A stretch of DNA of 64,000 nt, from assembly GCA_030425185.1 (NCBI GenBank), contig JAUIAU010000008.1:40318-104317 (forward strand), read 5' to 3'. Positions 28,692-39,118 of this stretch are shown in pieces. A program made the translations under genes and the position numbers. This DNA comes from Alphaproteobacteria bacterium. GTDB taxonomy: Bacteria > Pseudomonadota > Alphaproteobacteria > Rhodobacterales > Rhodobacteraceae. Below the pieces are notes generated by a model that worked only from the letters and a program-made list of their open reading frames with translations, was not told the origin of the DNA and ran no database searches. Positions within the stretch are counted from its first letter, which is position 1; each line of letters begins with the position of its first letter.

Positions 28692-29956
28692 GCGAGACCC
28701 TGCTGGAGCGGCGCGCGCGCCTGCTCGGCCCGAACGTGCCGACCTTCTACGAGACGCCCGTCCACATCGTGCGCGGCGAGGGGGTCTGGCTCTGGGATGC
28801 CGACGGGCGGCGGTATCTCGACTGCTACAACAACGTCCCGCATATCGGGCACGGGCACCCCGCGGTTGTCGAGGCCATCGCCCGGCAGGCCGCCACGCTG
28901 AACACCCACACGCGCTACCTGCACGAGGGCATCCTCGACTATGCCGAGGCGCTGACCGCGACGCTATCACATGACCTGTCTCAGGTCATCTTCACCTGCA
29001 CCGGGTCCGAGGCGAACGACGTCGCCCTGCGGATGGCGCAGGCGGTGACGGGGGCAACCGGCATCATCGCCACCGACAACACCTACCACGGCAACACGAC
29101 GGCCACGGCGCAGCTCTCGACCCGCCGCCCGCCGATCGGGGGGTATCCGCCGCATGTCCGGCTGGTGCCCGCGCCCGACTCGATCCACCCGCTGGGCGGC
29201 TCGGCCGAGGCGCAGCCGCAGGCCTTCGCCGACAACGCTGCCCGCGCCATCGCCGAGTTGCAGGAGGCGGGATTCGGGTTTTCCGGCATGATGCTCTGCC
29301 CGGTCTTCGCCAACGAGGGCCTGCCGACCGTCGCACCGGGGTTCTTCGACGCGACCGCCCGGGTCATCCGCGAGGCCGGGGGGCTGATCCTCTGCGACGA
29401 GGTGCAGCCCGGCTTCGGGCGCGTCGGGCATCGGTTCTGGGGCCATGACTGGCTGGGCATGACACCGGATGTGGTGACGCTGGGCAAGCCGATGGCCAAC
29501 GGGCATCCGGTAGCCGCGGTCGTCGCCCGGCCCGACGTGATGCACGCGTTCCGTACCGCCTTTGGATACTTCAACACCTTCGGCGGCAATCCCGTCTCCG
29601 CCGCCGCCGCGATGGCCACGCTGCGCGTCACGCAGGACGACGGCCTGCAGGAAAACGCCCGCCGCGTGGGGGCCCACGCGCTGGCGCGGCTCCGGGCCCT
29701 GTCGCACCCGAGGATCGCCGAGGTGCGCGGCGTCGGACTGTTCATCGGGGTCGAACTGCTGGAAGATGACGGCCGTCCTGCCACCGGATTTGCCGCCGCC
29801 GTGGTCGAGGGGATGCGTGCCCGTGGCGTGCTGATCAACCGGATCGGACGACACATGAACACGCTGAAGATGCGCCCGCCGATGCCCGTGCAGGAAGAGC
29901 ATGTCGACCTGATGGCCGACACCCTGGCCGAGGTCCTGGCCGGGATGCCGGCATGA
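28688..29956 (+). CDS. Class III aminotransferase-fold enzyme, phospho-lyase-like
   Basis: PLP enzyme of 422 residues with the PLP Lys at residue 267 (TLGKPMANGHP) and the aspartate in LCDEVQPGFGR. The N-terminal part, including YLDCYNNVPHIGHGHPAVV and LNTHTRYLHEGILDYAE, resembles the animal ethanolamine-phosphate and 5-phosphohydroxylysine phospho-lyases more than omega-transaminases. The next gene is a small-molecule kinase, the partner expected for a phosphorylate-then-eliminate route. Ordinary aminotransfer is the alternative. It overlaps arfB and the kinase gene by 4 bases each. Confidence 0.82.
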   Translation: MSETLLERRARLLGPNVPTFYETPVHIVRGEGVWLWDADGRRYLDCYNNVPHIGHGHPAVVEAIARQAATLNTHTRYLHEGILDYAEALTATLSHDLSQVIFTCTGSEANDVALRMAQAVTGATGIIATDNTYHGNTTATAQLSTRRPPIGGYPPHVRLVPAPDSIHPLGGSAEAQPQAFADNAARAIAELQEAGFGFSGMMLCPVFANEGLPTVAPGFFDATARVIREAGGLILCDEVQPGFGRVGHRFWGHDWLGMTPDVVTLGKPMANGHPVAAVVARPDVMHAFRTAFGYFNTFGGNPVSAAAAMATLRVTQDDGLQENARRVGAHALARLRALSHPRIAEVRGVGLFIGVELLEDDGRPATGFAAAVVEGMRARGVLINRIGRHMNTLKMRPPMPVQEEHVDLMADTLAEVLAGMPA

Positions 29957-30918
29957 TCGACCTCGCGACCCGCGCCGCCGCCCTGTGGGGCGTGACCGAG
30001 GCGCCGCACCTCGTCAGCCACCGCGAGAACGCCGTCTTTGCCGTGACCCTGCCGGACGGACGGCGGGCGGCGCTCCGCCTGCACCGCGAGGGCTACCGGA
30101 CCGCGGACGAGATCCGCTCGGAGCTGATCTGGGCCGGGGCGCTGGCGCAGGCCGGGCTGAACGTGCCGCAACCCGTCCCGGCAGTGGACGGCGCGCTGCT
30201 GCAGCGGGTGCCGGGGGGGCCGCTTGCCTCGGTCACCGGCTGGATCGACGGCGTTCCCGTCGGGGACGGCGACACGCCGCTCGGCGGCGACCTCGCGGCG
30301 CGGCAAACGTTTCACGTGGAACTTGGCGCATTGCTCGCCCGGCTGCACGAGCTGTCGGACCGGCTGGACCTCGGCGCGGAGTTTACCCGCCCGCCCTGGG
30401 ACCGCGACGCGCTGTGCGGACCCGATCCGGCCTGGGGCCGCTGCTGGGAGATGCCCGGCCTCACCGAGGCCCAGTGCGAGCTGCTGATGATCGCGCAGGC
30501 CGAGGCCGAGCGGTGCCTGTCCGCCCACGAGGCCCGCGCCGACATCGGACTGATCCATGCCGACGCCCTGCGGGAGAACGTCTTCCGCACCGGAGACGGC
30601 CTGACCCTGATCGACTTCGACGACAGCGGGATCGGCTTCCGGCTTTACGACCTCGCCTGCGCCCTGGCGCAGAGCCTCGACGACCCGGACCTGCCCGCCT
30701 ACGCTGCGGCGCTGGTCAGCGGGTATCGCAGCGTGCGGCCCCTGACGGCCGAGGCCGCGGAGCTGCTACCGGTCTTCTCGATGCTGCGGGCCTTCGTGTC
30801 GGCCGGATGGGTGGTGCCGCGCTATCCGCCCGGGGACCCGAAATGGGCGCTCTATCGTGACCGGGCGCTCAAGGCGGCGCGCGCCTTCCTCGACGGGCCG
30901 CCCCTCTATACCGTCTAG
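29953..30918 (+). CDS. Aminoglycoside-phosphotransferase-fold kinase (hydroxylysine or homoserine kinase-like)
   Basis: A 321-residue small-molecule kinase of the APH/choline-kinase fold. The Brenner-type catalytic motif is LIHADALRENVF and the metal-binding DFG-like motif is LIDFDDSG. Phosphate-binding RLHREGYRT lies near the N-terminus. The ATGA overlap with the phospho-lyase-like gene argues that the two act on one substrate, for example an amino alcohol such as 5-hydroxylysine or ethanolamine. The substrate is not proven. Confidence 0.8.
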   Translation: MIDLATRAAALWGVTEAPHLVSHRENAVFAVTLPDGRRAALRLHREGYRTADEIRSELIWAGALAQAGLNVPQPVPAVDGALLQRVPGGPLASVTGWIDGVPVGDGDTPLGGDLAARQTFHVELGALLARLHELSDRLDLGAEFTRPPWDRDALCGPDPAWGRCWEMPGLTEAQCELLMIAQAEAERCLSAHEARADIGLIHADALRENVFRTGDGLTLIDFDDSGIGFRLYDLACALAQSLDDPDLPAYAAALVSGYRSVRPLTAEAAELLPVFSMLRAFVSAGWVVPRYPPGDPKWALYRDRALKAARAFLDGPPLYTV

Positions 30919-32153
30919 AGCGGCTGGCCCTGCAGCAGGCGCGGGACGTCGCCCGTCAGGCCAGCGGCCTCGCGGATGAAGCGACGGCGCAGTCCGGGCA
31001 CGGCGCCGACCGCCGCCATCCCCAGGTCACGACCAAGGCGTAGCAACGGATTATCGTTTGAAAACAGCCTGTTGAAGGCATCCGTCGCCACCGCCAGCGT
31101 TGCGGTGTCGAACCGTCGCCATTGCTGGTAGCGCGCCAGGACCAGTGGCGAGGCGATGTCCTCGCCCCGGCGCGCGGCCTCGACGAGGCATTCCGCCAGC
31201 GCGCCCACGTCGCGCAGACCGAGGTTCAGCCCCTGCCCCGCGATCGGATGCACGCCATGCGCCGCGTCGCCCACCAGCGCCAGCCGCTCGGCCACGAAAC
31301 TGTTCGCCAGCGTCAGGTTCAGGGGATAGGTAAACCGTTGTCCTGCAAGGGATATCTCACCAAGGAAGCTGCCAAAGCGCGGGCGCAGCACGTCGAGGAA
31401 CCCGGCGTCATCGAGGGCCATGATCGCCTGCGCCTGCGCGTCGCTCTCGGACCAGACGATGGACGAGCGATTGCCCGGCAGCGGCAGGATGGCCAGCGGC
31501 CCCGGCGGCATGAAGAACTGGTGCGCGATGCCGCCATGGGGCAGCGCGTGGTCGATGGCCGCGACCAGCGCGGTCTGTCCATACCCCCAGCCGGTGCGCG
31601 TGATCCCGGCCCGCTCGGCCGTACCCGACCGCCGCCCGTCGGCCCCGACGATCAGCCGCGCGCGCAGCGTCTTGCCGTCCGACAGCGTGACCGTGACACC
31701 TTGCGGATCGATCTGTTGCGCGGTGACGGTGCGTCCCGCGACATGGCTGATCCGGTCCTCGGCCTTCATCGCGTCGAGCAGCGCGCGACGCAGGAAGCGG
31801 TCCTCGAGCATGTAGCCCATGGGACCTTCCTCGATCTCGGCCGCGTCGAAGGCGAGGAAGAAGGGCGAGGGCCCCTCGCCCGCACGCCCGTCGCTGGCAC
31901 GGATGCCGTTGATCGGCTGCGCGTCCCCGGACACCGCGTCCCACAGGTCGAGCGCGGCGAGCATCCGCTGCGAGGCCAGCGCCAGCGCATAGGCCCGCCC
32001 GTCGAACCCGGTCGCGCGGAGGGCCTTGAGCGGCAACGCATCGACCACCGTCACCGACAGGCCGGCACGCGCCAGGGCCAGGGCCAGAACAGGGCCGTTC
32101 AGCCCGCCGCCGACGATCAGGACATCGGCCATTTCGGATCGCGTCTTTGCCAT
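30915..32153 (-). CDS. UbiH/UbiF/VisC/Coq6 family ubiquinone biosynthesis hydroxylase
   Basis: FAD monooxygenase hydroxylating the ubiquinone ring. The 412-residue protein has the N-terminal GxGxxG dinucleotide fold (DVLIVGGGLNGPVLALALARAG), the DG motif GADGRRSGTAERAG, and the second FAD motif LALVGDAAHGVHPIAGQGLNLGLRDV. The latter is characteristic of the Ubi hydroxylases. The start is set at the MAKTRSEMADV ATG; the ATG seven codons later would also work. It is tail to tail with the kinase gene (4-base overlap) and divergent from the amidase gene. Confidence 0.88.
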   Translation of the reverse strand: MAKTRSEMADVLIVGGGLNGPVLALALARAGLSVTVVDALPLKALRATGFDGRAYALALASQRMLAALDLWDAVSGDAQPINGIRASDGRAGEGPSPFFLAFDAAEIEEGPMGYMLEDRFLRRALLDAMKAEDRISHVAGRTVTAQQIDPQGVTVTLSDGKTLRARLIVGADGRRSGTAERAGITRTGWGYGQTALVAAIDHALPHGGIAHQFFMPPGPLAILPLPGNRSSIVWSESDAQAQAIMALDDAGFLDVLRPRFGSFLGEISLAGQRFTYPLNLTLANSFVAERLALVGDAAHGVHPIAGQGLNLGLRDVGALAECLVEAARRGEDIASPLVLARYQQWRRFDTATLAVATDAFNRLFSNDNPLLRLGRDLGMAAVGAVPGLRRRFIREAAGLTGDVPRLLQGQPL

Positions 32154-32241
32154 GGCGCGAAGTATGGCCCTGCGGCGGCGATTGTCCATCGGCGCGGGCG
32201 TCGCTACCGTCGCGGCCAAATGTCCGGCAGGGGAGCGAGCG

Positions 32242-33570
32242 ATGGACAACTGGCAGACGGCAAGCGCGGCTGAGCTCGGGCGGGACATCGCGGCGGGACG
32301 GCGGGATCCGGTGGAGCTGGCCGAGGCCTTTCTCTACGCGAGTGCCGCGCATCCCTACGGCGCCCGCATCTATGCCCGCCTGACGCCCGCCCGGGCCCGG
32401 GCCGAGGCCGAAGCCGCCCGCACCCGGGCCAAGGCCGGGTTGCGGCTGGGACCGCTCGACGGCGTGCCGATCTCGTGGAAGGACCTGTTCGACACCGCGG
32501 GCACCGTGACCGAGGCCGGCACCGCCTTGCTGGAGGGCCGGGTGCCCGACCGCGATGCCCGCGTGCTGGCCGCCGCCACGGCACAGGGCCTCGTCTGTCT
32601 CGGCAAGACCCACATGACGGAACTGGCCTTCTCGGGCCTCGGGCTGAACCCGGTCACCGCCTCGCCGCCCAACGTGAACGACCCGGGGCTGGTCTCGGGC
32701 GGCTCGTCCTCGGGGGCCGCGACCTCGGTCGCGTTCGGCCTGGCCCCGGCCGGGATCGGGTCGGATACCGGCGGCTCGGTGCGCATCCCGTCGGCGTGGA
32801 ACAACCTCGTGGGCCTGAAGACCACCTCCGGGCGGCTGTCGCTGGAGGGGGTCGTGCCGCTCTGCGAGAGTTTCGACACCGTTGGCCCCCTGTGCCGGAC
32901 GGTCGAGGACTGCGCGCTCCTGCTGGCGGCGATGGAGGGCGGGCGCGCCGCCGATCTGCGCGACACCAGCCTCCGGGGCACCCGGCTCGCGGTGCTGGAG
33001 ACGACGGCCTTCGACGACATCGAGGACGCCCCCGCGCAGGCCTTCGAGAACGCCGTGGCCCGGCTGGCGGCCGCCGGGGCCACGGTCGAGCGGCTGCGCC
33101 ATGACCCGATGGACGAGGCGATGGCCCTGTCGCCGATCCTTTTCGCCCCGGAGGCCTATGGCACCTGGAAGGAGGCCATCGAAGCCGCGCCCGAGCGGAT
33201 GTTCCCGCAGATCCTCGAGCGCTTCCGGGGCGGCGCGGCGGTCGCGGCGGCCGATTTCGTGGCCGGCTGGCGGCGCCTGCGCGCCCTCAGGGCCGGCTAC
33301 CTTGCGGCGACCGCCGGATACGGTGCCGTCCTTGTGCCGACCTGCCCGATCCTGCCGCCGAATGCCGCGCGGCTCGAAACGGATGGCGACTACTTCAAGC
33401 GCGCCAACCTGCTGACGCTTCGGAATACGCGGATCGGCAACCTGATGGGCCTGTGCGTGCTGACCCTGCCGACGGGCGTGCCCGCCACGGGCCTGTCGCT
33501 GATGGCTGCTCCGGGCACCGAGGAGGCGCTTCTGCGCCTCGGTGCCGCGGCGGAGGCAGCGCTGGCGTGA
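32242..33570 (+). CDS. Amidase signature family hydrolase
   Basis: Ser-cisSer-Lys amidase of 442 residues. Catalytic Lys is in VPISWKDLFDTAG, cis-Ser in VSGGSSSGAATSVA and nucleophile Ser in SDTGGSVRIPSAW. It may be a general amidase or GatA-like; no gatB or gatC is adjacent, so free amide hydrolysis is more likely. GGGAG lies 9 bases before the ATG. Confidence 0.9.
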   Translation: MDNWQTASAAELGRDIAAGRRDPVELAEAFLYASAAHPYGARIYARLTPARARAEAEAARTRAKAGLRLGPLDGVPISWKDLFDTAGTVTEAGTALLEGRVPDRDARVLAAATAQGLVCLGKTHMTELAFSGLGLNPVTASPPNVNDPGLVSGGSSSGAATSVAFGLAPAGIGSDTGGSVRIPSAWNNLVGLKTTSGRLSLEGVVPLCESFDTVGPLCRTVEDCALLLAAMEGGRAADLRDTSLRGTRLAVLETTAFDDIEDAPAQAFENAVARLAAAGATVERLRHDPMDEAMALSPILFAPEAYGTWKEAIEAAPERMFPQILERFRGGAAVAAADFVAGWRRLRALRAGYLAATAGYGAVLVPTCPILPPNAARLETDGDYFKRANLLTLRNTRIGNLMGLCVLTLPTGVPATGLSLMAAPGTEEALLRLGAAAEAALA

Positions 33571-33680
33571 CGCGGCGGACTCAGGCCCGCGAAATCCGCC
33601 GCGTTTTTCTGGACCTGAGCCGGGGCGCGCGGTAGTCTGTTTCAAACATCGGGGCGACAGATCCCGGACCTGAGGCAGAC

Positions 33681-34874
33681 ATGATCCTACCCGAGCGGTT
33701 CTCGAACCTACCGGAATACGCGTTTCCGCGTCTGCGGAGCCTTCTCGACGCCCATCCGCCGGGCGGCGAGCCGGTTGCGATGACGATCGGCGAACCGCAG
33801 CACCCCTTCCCGGACTGGGTCCCGGAGGTGCTGGCCGAGACAGCCGCGCTGTGGGGCAAGTACCCGCCGAACGAGGGCAGCCCGGCGCTGCTGGAGGCGA
33901 TCGCGGGCTGGATCGGGCGGCGCTTCGGCGTGTCCGTCGATCCGGCGCGGCAGATCATGGCCCTGAACGGCACCCGGGAGGGGCTGTTCAACGCGGCCAT
34001 TGCGCTGTGTCCGGAGCGGAAAGCGGGTCAGCGTCCGGTGATCCTGCTGCCAAACCCGTTCTACCAGGTCTACGCGGTTGCCGGCCTCGCCGTGGAGGCC
34101 GAGGTCGTCTTCGTCAACGCCACGGCCGAGACGGGGTTCCTGCCGGATTACACCCGCCTGCCGAAAGAGGTGCTGGACCGCACCGCCATCGCGTATCTCT
34201 GCTCCCCGTCGAACCCGCAGGGGGCGGTCGCCGACCGCGCCTACATGGAAACGCTGGTGCGGCTCGCCGAGGCGCATGATTTCACGATCTTCGCGGACGA
34301 GTGCTATTCCGAGGTCTGGCGCGGCAGCGCGCCCGAGGGGATGCTGCGCGTCGCGCAGGATCTCGGGGCCGATCCCGAGCGCGTGGTGATCTTCCACTCG
34401 CTGTCCAAACGATCGAATCTGCCCGGCCTGCGGTCCGGCTTCGCCGCCGGGGGCCCGCGGTCGATCGCGGCACTGAAGCAACTGCGCGCTTATGCCGGGG
34501 CTCCACTGCCCGGGCCCGTGCAGGCCGTGTCGACCCGGGCGTGGTCCGACGAGACGCATGTCGAGGCGAACCGGGCGCTCTATGCGCCGAAGTACGAACT
34601 GGCGGACAAGCTGTTCCCGGCGCGGCCCGGCTACCTGCCGCCGCAGGCCGGATTCTTCCTGTGGCTGCCGGTGGCGGATGGCGAGACCACCGCCCTGCAC
34701 CTGTGGCGCACCAGCGGGCTGCGGGTGTTGCCGGGGGCCTATCTCAGCCGGGACACCGCCGACGGCAATCCGGGGGCCGGGTACATCCGGGTGGCGCTGG
34801 TGGCGCCGCTCGACGTTCTCGCGCCCGCGCTGACGCGGCTGGCCGCTGACCTCGATACAACAAGGAGCGCGTGA
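33681..34874 (+). CDS. Class I/II aminotransferase, DapC-like
   Basis: PLP aminotransferase of 397 residues. Motifs are the N-terminal [13 protein letters not shown] and [12 protein letters not shown] (typical of succinyldiaminopimelate aminotransferase DapC-like proteins), [19 protein letters not shown] and the PLP Lys in [15 protein letters not shown] lysine-pathway role is suggested by family resemblance only. It is directly upstream of ftsK, overlapping or abutting its start. Confidence 0.82.
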   Translation: MILPERFSNLPEYAFPRLRSLLDAHPPGGEPVAMTIGEPQHPFPDWVPEVLAETAALWGKYPPNEGSPALLEAIAGWIGRRFGVSVDPARQIMALNGTREGLFNAAIALCPERKAGQRPVILLPNPFYQVYAVAGLAVEAEVVFVNATAETGFLPDYTRLPKEVLDRTAIAYLCSPSNPQGAVADRAYMETLVRLAEAHDFTIFADECYSEVWRGSAPEGMLRVAQDLGADPERVVIFHSLSKRSNLPGLRSGFAAGGPRSIAALKQLRAYAGAPLPGPVQAVSTRAWSDETHVEANRALYAPKYELADKLFPARPGYLPPQAGFFLWLPVADGETTALHLWRTSGLRVLPGAYLSRDTADGNPGAGYIRVALVAPLDVLAPALTRLAADLDTTRSA

Positions 34875-34876
34875 CG

Positions 34877-37789
34877 ATGGCCTATCCGACCGCCCGGCCT
34901 CGGGACCCTCTGCTGGATGACGGCATGCAGGCTGCGCTGGAACGGCGCGGACAGGAACTGATCGGGCTGGCGCTTCTGGCGCTGGCCGTCCTGCTGGGGG
35001 TGGCCCTCGGCAGCTTCGTCACCGACGACCCCGGACTTATGTCCAGCAGCGACGTGCCCAGCCAGAACCTGCTGGGGCGCGGCGGGGCCTCGGCCTCGGG
35101 CGCGCTGATGCTGGTGATGGGAAAGGCCTCCTGGGCGATGCCGGTCTTCCTCGCGGTCTGGGGCCTGCGCATGGTCCTGCATCGCGGCGGTGACCGGTTC
35201 TTCGGCCGCGTGCTCTTCGCGCCGCTCATCCTGCCCGTCGCGGCGGTCTATGCCTCGACGCTGGCCCCCGGCGCGGACTGGAACCCCAAGACCGGCCTCG
35301 GTGGCATCCTCGGGGACGAGGTGCTCAAGGTCGCCCTGGAGGCACTGCCGCTCGGGTTGGAACCGGGCCTCAAGCTGATCTCCGTGCTCAGCGCCGTGCT
35401 GCTGGTCGCGCTCGGGTTCCTTGTCCTCGGCGGCACGCCGGACGAAGCCTCGCGGGTGCGGACCTTCCTCAAGGACGGGTTCTCGGCCCTGGTGATGCTG
35501 GCCCGCAGCGGGGGCGGCACCCTCGCACGGACCGCACCGGGCCTGCGCGGCGGCCTCGGCATGTTCGGGGGCGGGCAGCCGACGGCCAGCGCCTTTCCCG
35601 ACGGGGTTCCGGGGATGCAGCGTGGCGGCGGCTGGACGGACGTTCCACCGCTCGCCACCTCGATGCCGCCCGCGCCCGACCCCGCGGTGATGCCGCGGCG
35701 TCCCGCGACCCACGACATGCGGTCCCCGGCCGCGCCGGCCCCCGCCGCGCCGCAGGGCGAGACCGAGAAGAAGCCGGGCTTCCTGGCCCGCGTGCGGGCG
35801 CGGGCGCAGGCGCTCGACAAGCGCAGCATGCCGGAGCCCGAACTGGTCGAGCCGGAGTACCCGGACCTGCCGCCGCGCGAGACCCCGGTGGGCGCGCAGG
35901 TGCAGGAACGGATCACCCGCGCGATCCGAGACCGCGAGCGGCGGGCACGGTTCGAGATGCCGGTCGGGGCGCATCCGCACGAGCCGGCCCTGAGCCGCCC
36001 GGTGACCCTGTTCCCCGACAACGAACTGCCCGAGATGCCCGGCCCGGCGGTGGAACCGCGCCGCGCCGCGCCGTCCCCGCAGCCGATGCCCGAGCCCGCC
36101 TTCGTGCGCAGCCGTCCCGCCGCGCCCGAGATGGCGCCGCCGGAGACCTACGTGCTGGCGCCCGAACAGCGCCAGGCGCCCGAGTCGCTGGTGCAGCACC
36201 CGCCGCGCCGTGTGCCGCAGCCCTCGCGGCAGGCGCAGGCCGAGGCGCAGCCGACCTTCGGCTTCGAGCCGGAGCGCCCGCGCTTCGAGAGCCCGCCGCT
36301 GTCGCTGCTGCGCAACCCCTCGACCGTCGAGCGCCACGTGCTGTCCGACGAGGCGCTGGAAGAGAACGCCCGGATGCTCGAATCGGTGCTGGACGACTAC
36401 GGCGTGAAGGGCGAGATCGTCTCGGTCCGGCCCGGCCCGGTCGTGACGATGTACGAACTCGAGCCTGCGCCTGGCCTGAAGGCGAGCCGGGTCATCGGTC
36501 TGGCCGACGATATCGCGCGATCGATGTCGGCACTGTCGGCGCGGGTCTCCACGGTGCCGGGCCGGTCGGTCATCGGGATCGAACTGCCGAACCCGAACCG
36601 CGAAACCGTGGTGCTGCGCGAGATCCTGTCGACCCGCGACTTCGGCGATTCGACGATGCGTCTGCCGCTGGCCCTCGGCAAGGACATCGGCGGCGCGCCC
36701 GTCGTGGCCAACCTCGCCAAGATGCCCCACCTGCTGATCGCCGGGACCACCGGTTCGGGCAAGTCGGTGGCGATCAACACGATGATCCTGTCGCTGCTCT
36801 ACAAGCTGTCGCCCGAAGAGTGCCGGCTGATCATGATCGACCCGAAGATGCTGGAACTCAGCGTCTACGACGGCATCCCGCACCTGCTGTCGCCCGTGGT
36901 CACTGACCCCAAGAAGGCAGTCGTCGCGCTGAAGTGGGTCGTCGGCGAGATGGAAGACCGCTACCGCAAGATGTCCAAGATGGGCGTCCGCAACATCGAG
37001 GGCTACAACGGCCGGGTCCGCGAGACGCTGGACCGGGGCGAGATGTTCCGCCGGACCGTCCAGACCGGATTCGACGAGGCCACCGGCGAGCCGGTCTTCG
37101 AGACCGAGGAGTTCGAGCCGAAGACGCTGCCCTACATCGTCGTGATCGTGGACGAGATGGCCGACCTGATGATGGTCGCGGGCAAGGAGATCGAGGCCTG
37201 CATTCAGCGCCTCGCGCAGATGGCGCGCGCCTCCGGCATCCACCTGATCATGGCCACCCAGCGCCCCTCGGTCGATGTCATCACCGGCACCATCAAGGCC
37301 AACTTCCCGACCCGGATCTCGTTCCAGGTCACCTCGAAGATCGACAGCCGCACCATTCTCGGCGAGCAGGGCGCGGAGCAGCTGCTGGGACAGGGCGACA
37401 TGCTCTACATGGCCGGCGGCGCGAAGATCAACCGCGTGCACGGGCCCTTCGTCAGCGACGAGGAGGTCGAGGAGATCGTCAGCTACCTCAAGAGCTACGG
37501 CCCGCCGGACTATGTCTCAGGCGTGGTCGAGGGCGTGGACGACGAGAAGGCGGACGGCATCGACGCGGTGCTGGGCCTTGGCGGCAACACGGACGGCGAC
37601 GACGCGCTCTACGACCAGGCGGTCGCGATCGTGCTGAAGGACCGGAAGTGCTCGACCTCGTACATCCAGCGCAAGCTGGCGATCGGCTACAACAAGGCCG
37701 CGCGCCTCGTCGAACAGATGGAGGACGAGGGCGTCGTCAGCCCGGCGAACCACGTCGGCAAGCGCGAGATCCTGGTGCCGGAACAGTGA
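34877..37789 (+). CDS. ftsK: DNA translocase FtsK
   Basis: Septal DNA pump needed for chromosome segregation; 970 residues from the ATG. Four N-terminal membrane helices (about residues 25-185) are followed by a Pro/Glu-rich linker (190-480). The motor domain has Walker [15 protein letters not shown], Walker [15 protein letters not shown] and the FPTRISFQV block. The C-terminal winged-helix gamma domain binds KOPS sites ([30 protein letters not shown]). AAGGAG is 9 bases before this ATG, better than the GTG at 34871. Confidence 0.95.
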   Translation: MAYPTARPRDPLLDDGMQAALERRGQELIGLALLALAVLLGVALGSFVTDDPGLMSSSDVPSQNLLGRGGASASGALMLVMGKASWAMPVFLAVWGLRMVLHRGGDRFFGRVLFAPLILPVAAVYASTLAPGADWNPKTGLGGILGDEVLKVALEALPLGLEPGLKLISVLSAVLLVALGFLVLGGTPDEASRVRTFLKDGFSALVMLARSGGGTLARTAPGLRGGLGMFGGGQPTASAFPDGVPGMQRGGGWTDVPPLATSMPPAPDPAVMPRRPATHDMRSPAAPAPAAPQGETEKKPGFLARVRARAQALDKRSMPEPELVEPEYPDLPPRETPVGAQVQERITRAIRDRERRARFEMPVGAHPHEPALSRPVTLFPDNELPEMPGPAVEPRRAAPSPQPMPEPAFVRSRPAAPEMAPPETYVLAPEQRQAPESLVQHPPRRVPQPSRQAQAEAQPTFGFEPERPRFESPPLSLLRNPSTVERHVLSDEALEENARMLESVLDDYGVKGEIVSVRPGPVVTMYELEPAPGLKASRVIGLADDIARSMSALSARVSTVPGRSVIGIELPNPNRETVVLREILSTRDFGDSTMRLPLALGKDIGGAPVVANLAKMPHLLIAGTTGSGKSVAINTMILSLLYKLSPEECRLIMIDPKMLELSVYDGIPHLLSPVVTDPKKAVVALKWVVGEMEDRYRKMSKMGVRNIEGYNGRVRETLDRGEMFRRTVQTGFDEATGEPVFETEEFEPKTLPYIVVIVDEMADLMMVAGKEIEACIQRLAQMARASGIHLIMATQRPSVDVITGTIKANFPTRISFQVTSKIDSRTILGEQGAEQLLGQGDMLYMAGGAKINRVHGPFVSDEEVEEIVSYLKSYGPPDYVSGVVEGVDDEKADGIDAVLGLGGNTDGDDALYDQAVAIVLKDRKCSTSYIQRKLAIGYNKAARLVEQMEDEGVVSPANHVGKREILVPEQ

Positions 37790-37857
37790 TGGGCGGGACC
37801 GCGCCGCGCGCCGTCTTTGCCCTTCCGGTGCGGCGGCCGAGCGCCTAGATTCCGGGC

Positions 37858-38454
37858 ATGAGACAGACCTTTCTCGCCGCCCTTCTCGGCCTCGCCACCG
37901 CTCTGCCCGCCGCCGCGCAGGAAATCCCCCTGCCCGTCCTGTCGCGCTACATGACCGATCTCGGCACCGTCGAGACCAGCTTCACGCAGGTCAATTCCGA
38001 CGGGACGCTGTCGACCGGCAAGCTCTACATCCAGCGGCCCGGCCGGATGCGGTTCGAATACGACCCGCCCAACAACGCCCTCGTGATCGCCGGCGGCGGG
38101 CAGTTGGCGATCTATGACCCGGTCTCGAACGAGCCGCCCGAGCAATACCCGCTGCGCCAGACGCCGCTGAACCTGATCCTGCAGCGGACCGTGGATTTCG
38201 AGGTCTCGGACGCCGTGCTCGCCCACGGCTCGGACGGGCTGACCACCACCGTGCTGGCGCATGATCCCGAACGCCCCGAGCTGGGCACCATCGAGCTGGT
38301 GTTCTCGAACGATCCGGTCGAGCTGCGTCAGTGGGTGATCACCGACGAGGGCGGGACCGAGACGACGGTGATCCTCGGCGCGCTGGAGCGGCGGGACCGG
38401 CTGTCGGCCTTCCTGTTCGACATCCAGCGCACCACGGAAGACCGGATGCGCTGA
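37858..38454 (+). CDS. lolA: Outer membrane lipoprotein carrier protein LolA
   Basis: Periplasmic chaperone that carries lipoproteins from the inner to the outer membrane. The 198-residue precursor has a signal peptide (MRQTFLAALLGLATALPAAA) and the LolA half-barrel pattern: VETSFTQVNSDGTLSTGKLYIQRPGRMRFEY. It follows ftsK, a common arrangement in alphaproteobacteria. A 68-base gap separates it from ftsK. Confidence 0.93.
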   Translation: MRQTFLAALLGLATALPAAAQEIPLPVLSRYMTDLGTVETSFTQVNSDGTLSTGKLYIQRPGRMRFEYDPPNNALVIAGGGQLAIYDPVSNEPPEQYPLRQTPLNLILQRTVDFEVSDAVLAHGSDGLTTTVLAHDPERPELGTIELVFSNDPVELRQWVITDEGGTETTVILGALERRDRLSAFLFDIQRTTEDRMR

Positions 38455-38457
38455 ACC

Positions 38458-39042
38458 TCAGATCCGGCCGCAGGCGCGCAGTTGCGCGTCGTACATGACC
38501 GCCCGGTCGCCGACTTCGCCCGCCACACGCACCAGCCACGACTTGGCGCGGTAGCTGCCGCGCGCGTAGCCGGTGTGGCCCTCATGGTAGGCAAGGTACT
38601 GGTTGCGGGCGTCGTACTTCGACACGCCGTTCCGCTCCTCGGTCTTGGTCATGTACCAGCCCATGAAATCGGTCGCGTCGTCGATCCGGTCACGCCGCGC
38701 GCCGCGCTGCCGTGTCTCGGACCGGTATTCGTCCCAGGTCGCGTCCAGCGCCTGGGCATAGCCGTAGGCCGAGCTCAGGCGCCCCATCGGGATCACGCCC
38801 AGCGCATACTGGTGCGGCGTGCGCGCGTCGCCGCGGAACCGGCTTTCCTGGTAGATCGTCGCCATCTGCACCGGGATCGGCACGCCCCAGCGGGCCTCGG
38901 TCCGTTTCATCGCGCGCAGGTATTGCGGCCGCTCGGCAGCAATCGCGCACGCGTTGTCGAGCTGGCTTGGCGGGTCATACCGGCCACCGCCGCACGCCGC
39001 CAAAAGGAGGAGAACGCCCAGAAGCGCTACGGGTTTGAACAT
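38458..39042 (-). CDS. Lytic transglycosylase-like (SLT) lipoprotein
   Basis: A 194-residue lipoprotein with a lipobox (LLLLAACGGG). The muramidase-like domain has the catalytic Glu in MATIYQESRFRGDARTP and the following AYGYAQALDATWDEYR stretch. It would cut glycan strands at the outer membrane. It is tail to tail with lolA (3 bases between stops). Confidence 0.85.
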   Translation of the reverse strand: MFKPVALLGVLLLLAACGGGRYDPPSQLDNACAIAAERPQYLRAMKRTEARWGVPIPVQMATIYQESRFRGDARTPHQYALGVIPMGRLSSAYGYAQALDATWDEYRSETRQRGARRDRIDDATDFMGWYMTKTEERNGVSKYDARNQYLAYHEGHTGYARGSYRAKSWLVRVAGEVGDRAVMYDAQLRACGRI

Positions 39043-39118
39043 CTGCCTGCCTCGGCCTGATCTGTTTTTTTCCAGTCTACCCGACTCGCGGCCTTTGGGA
39101 AATGGCGCAGACCCGGTG

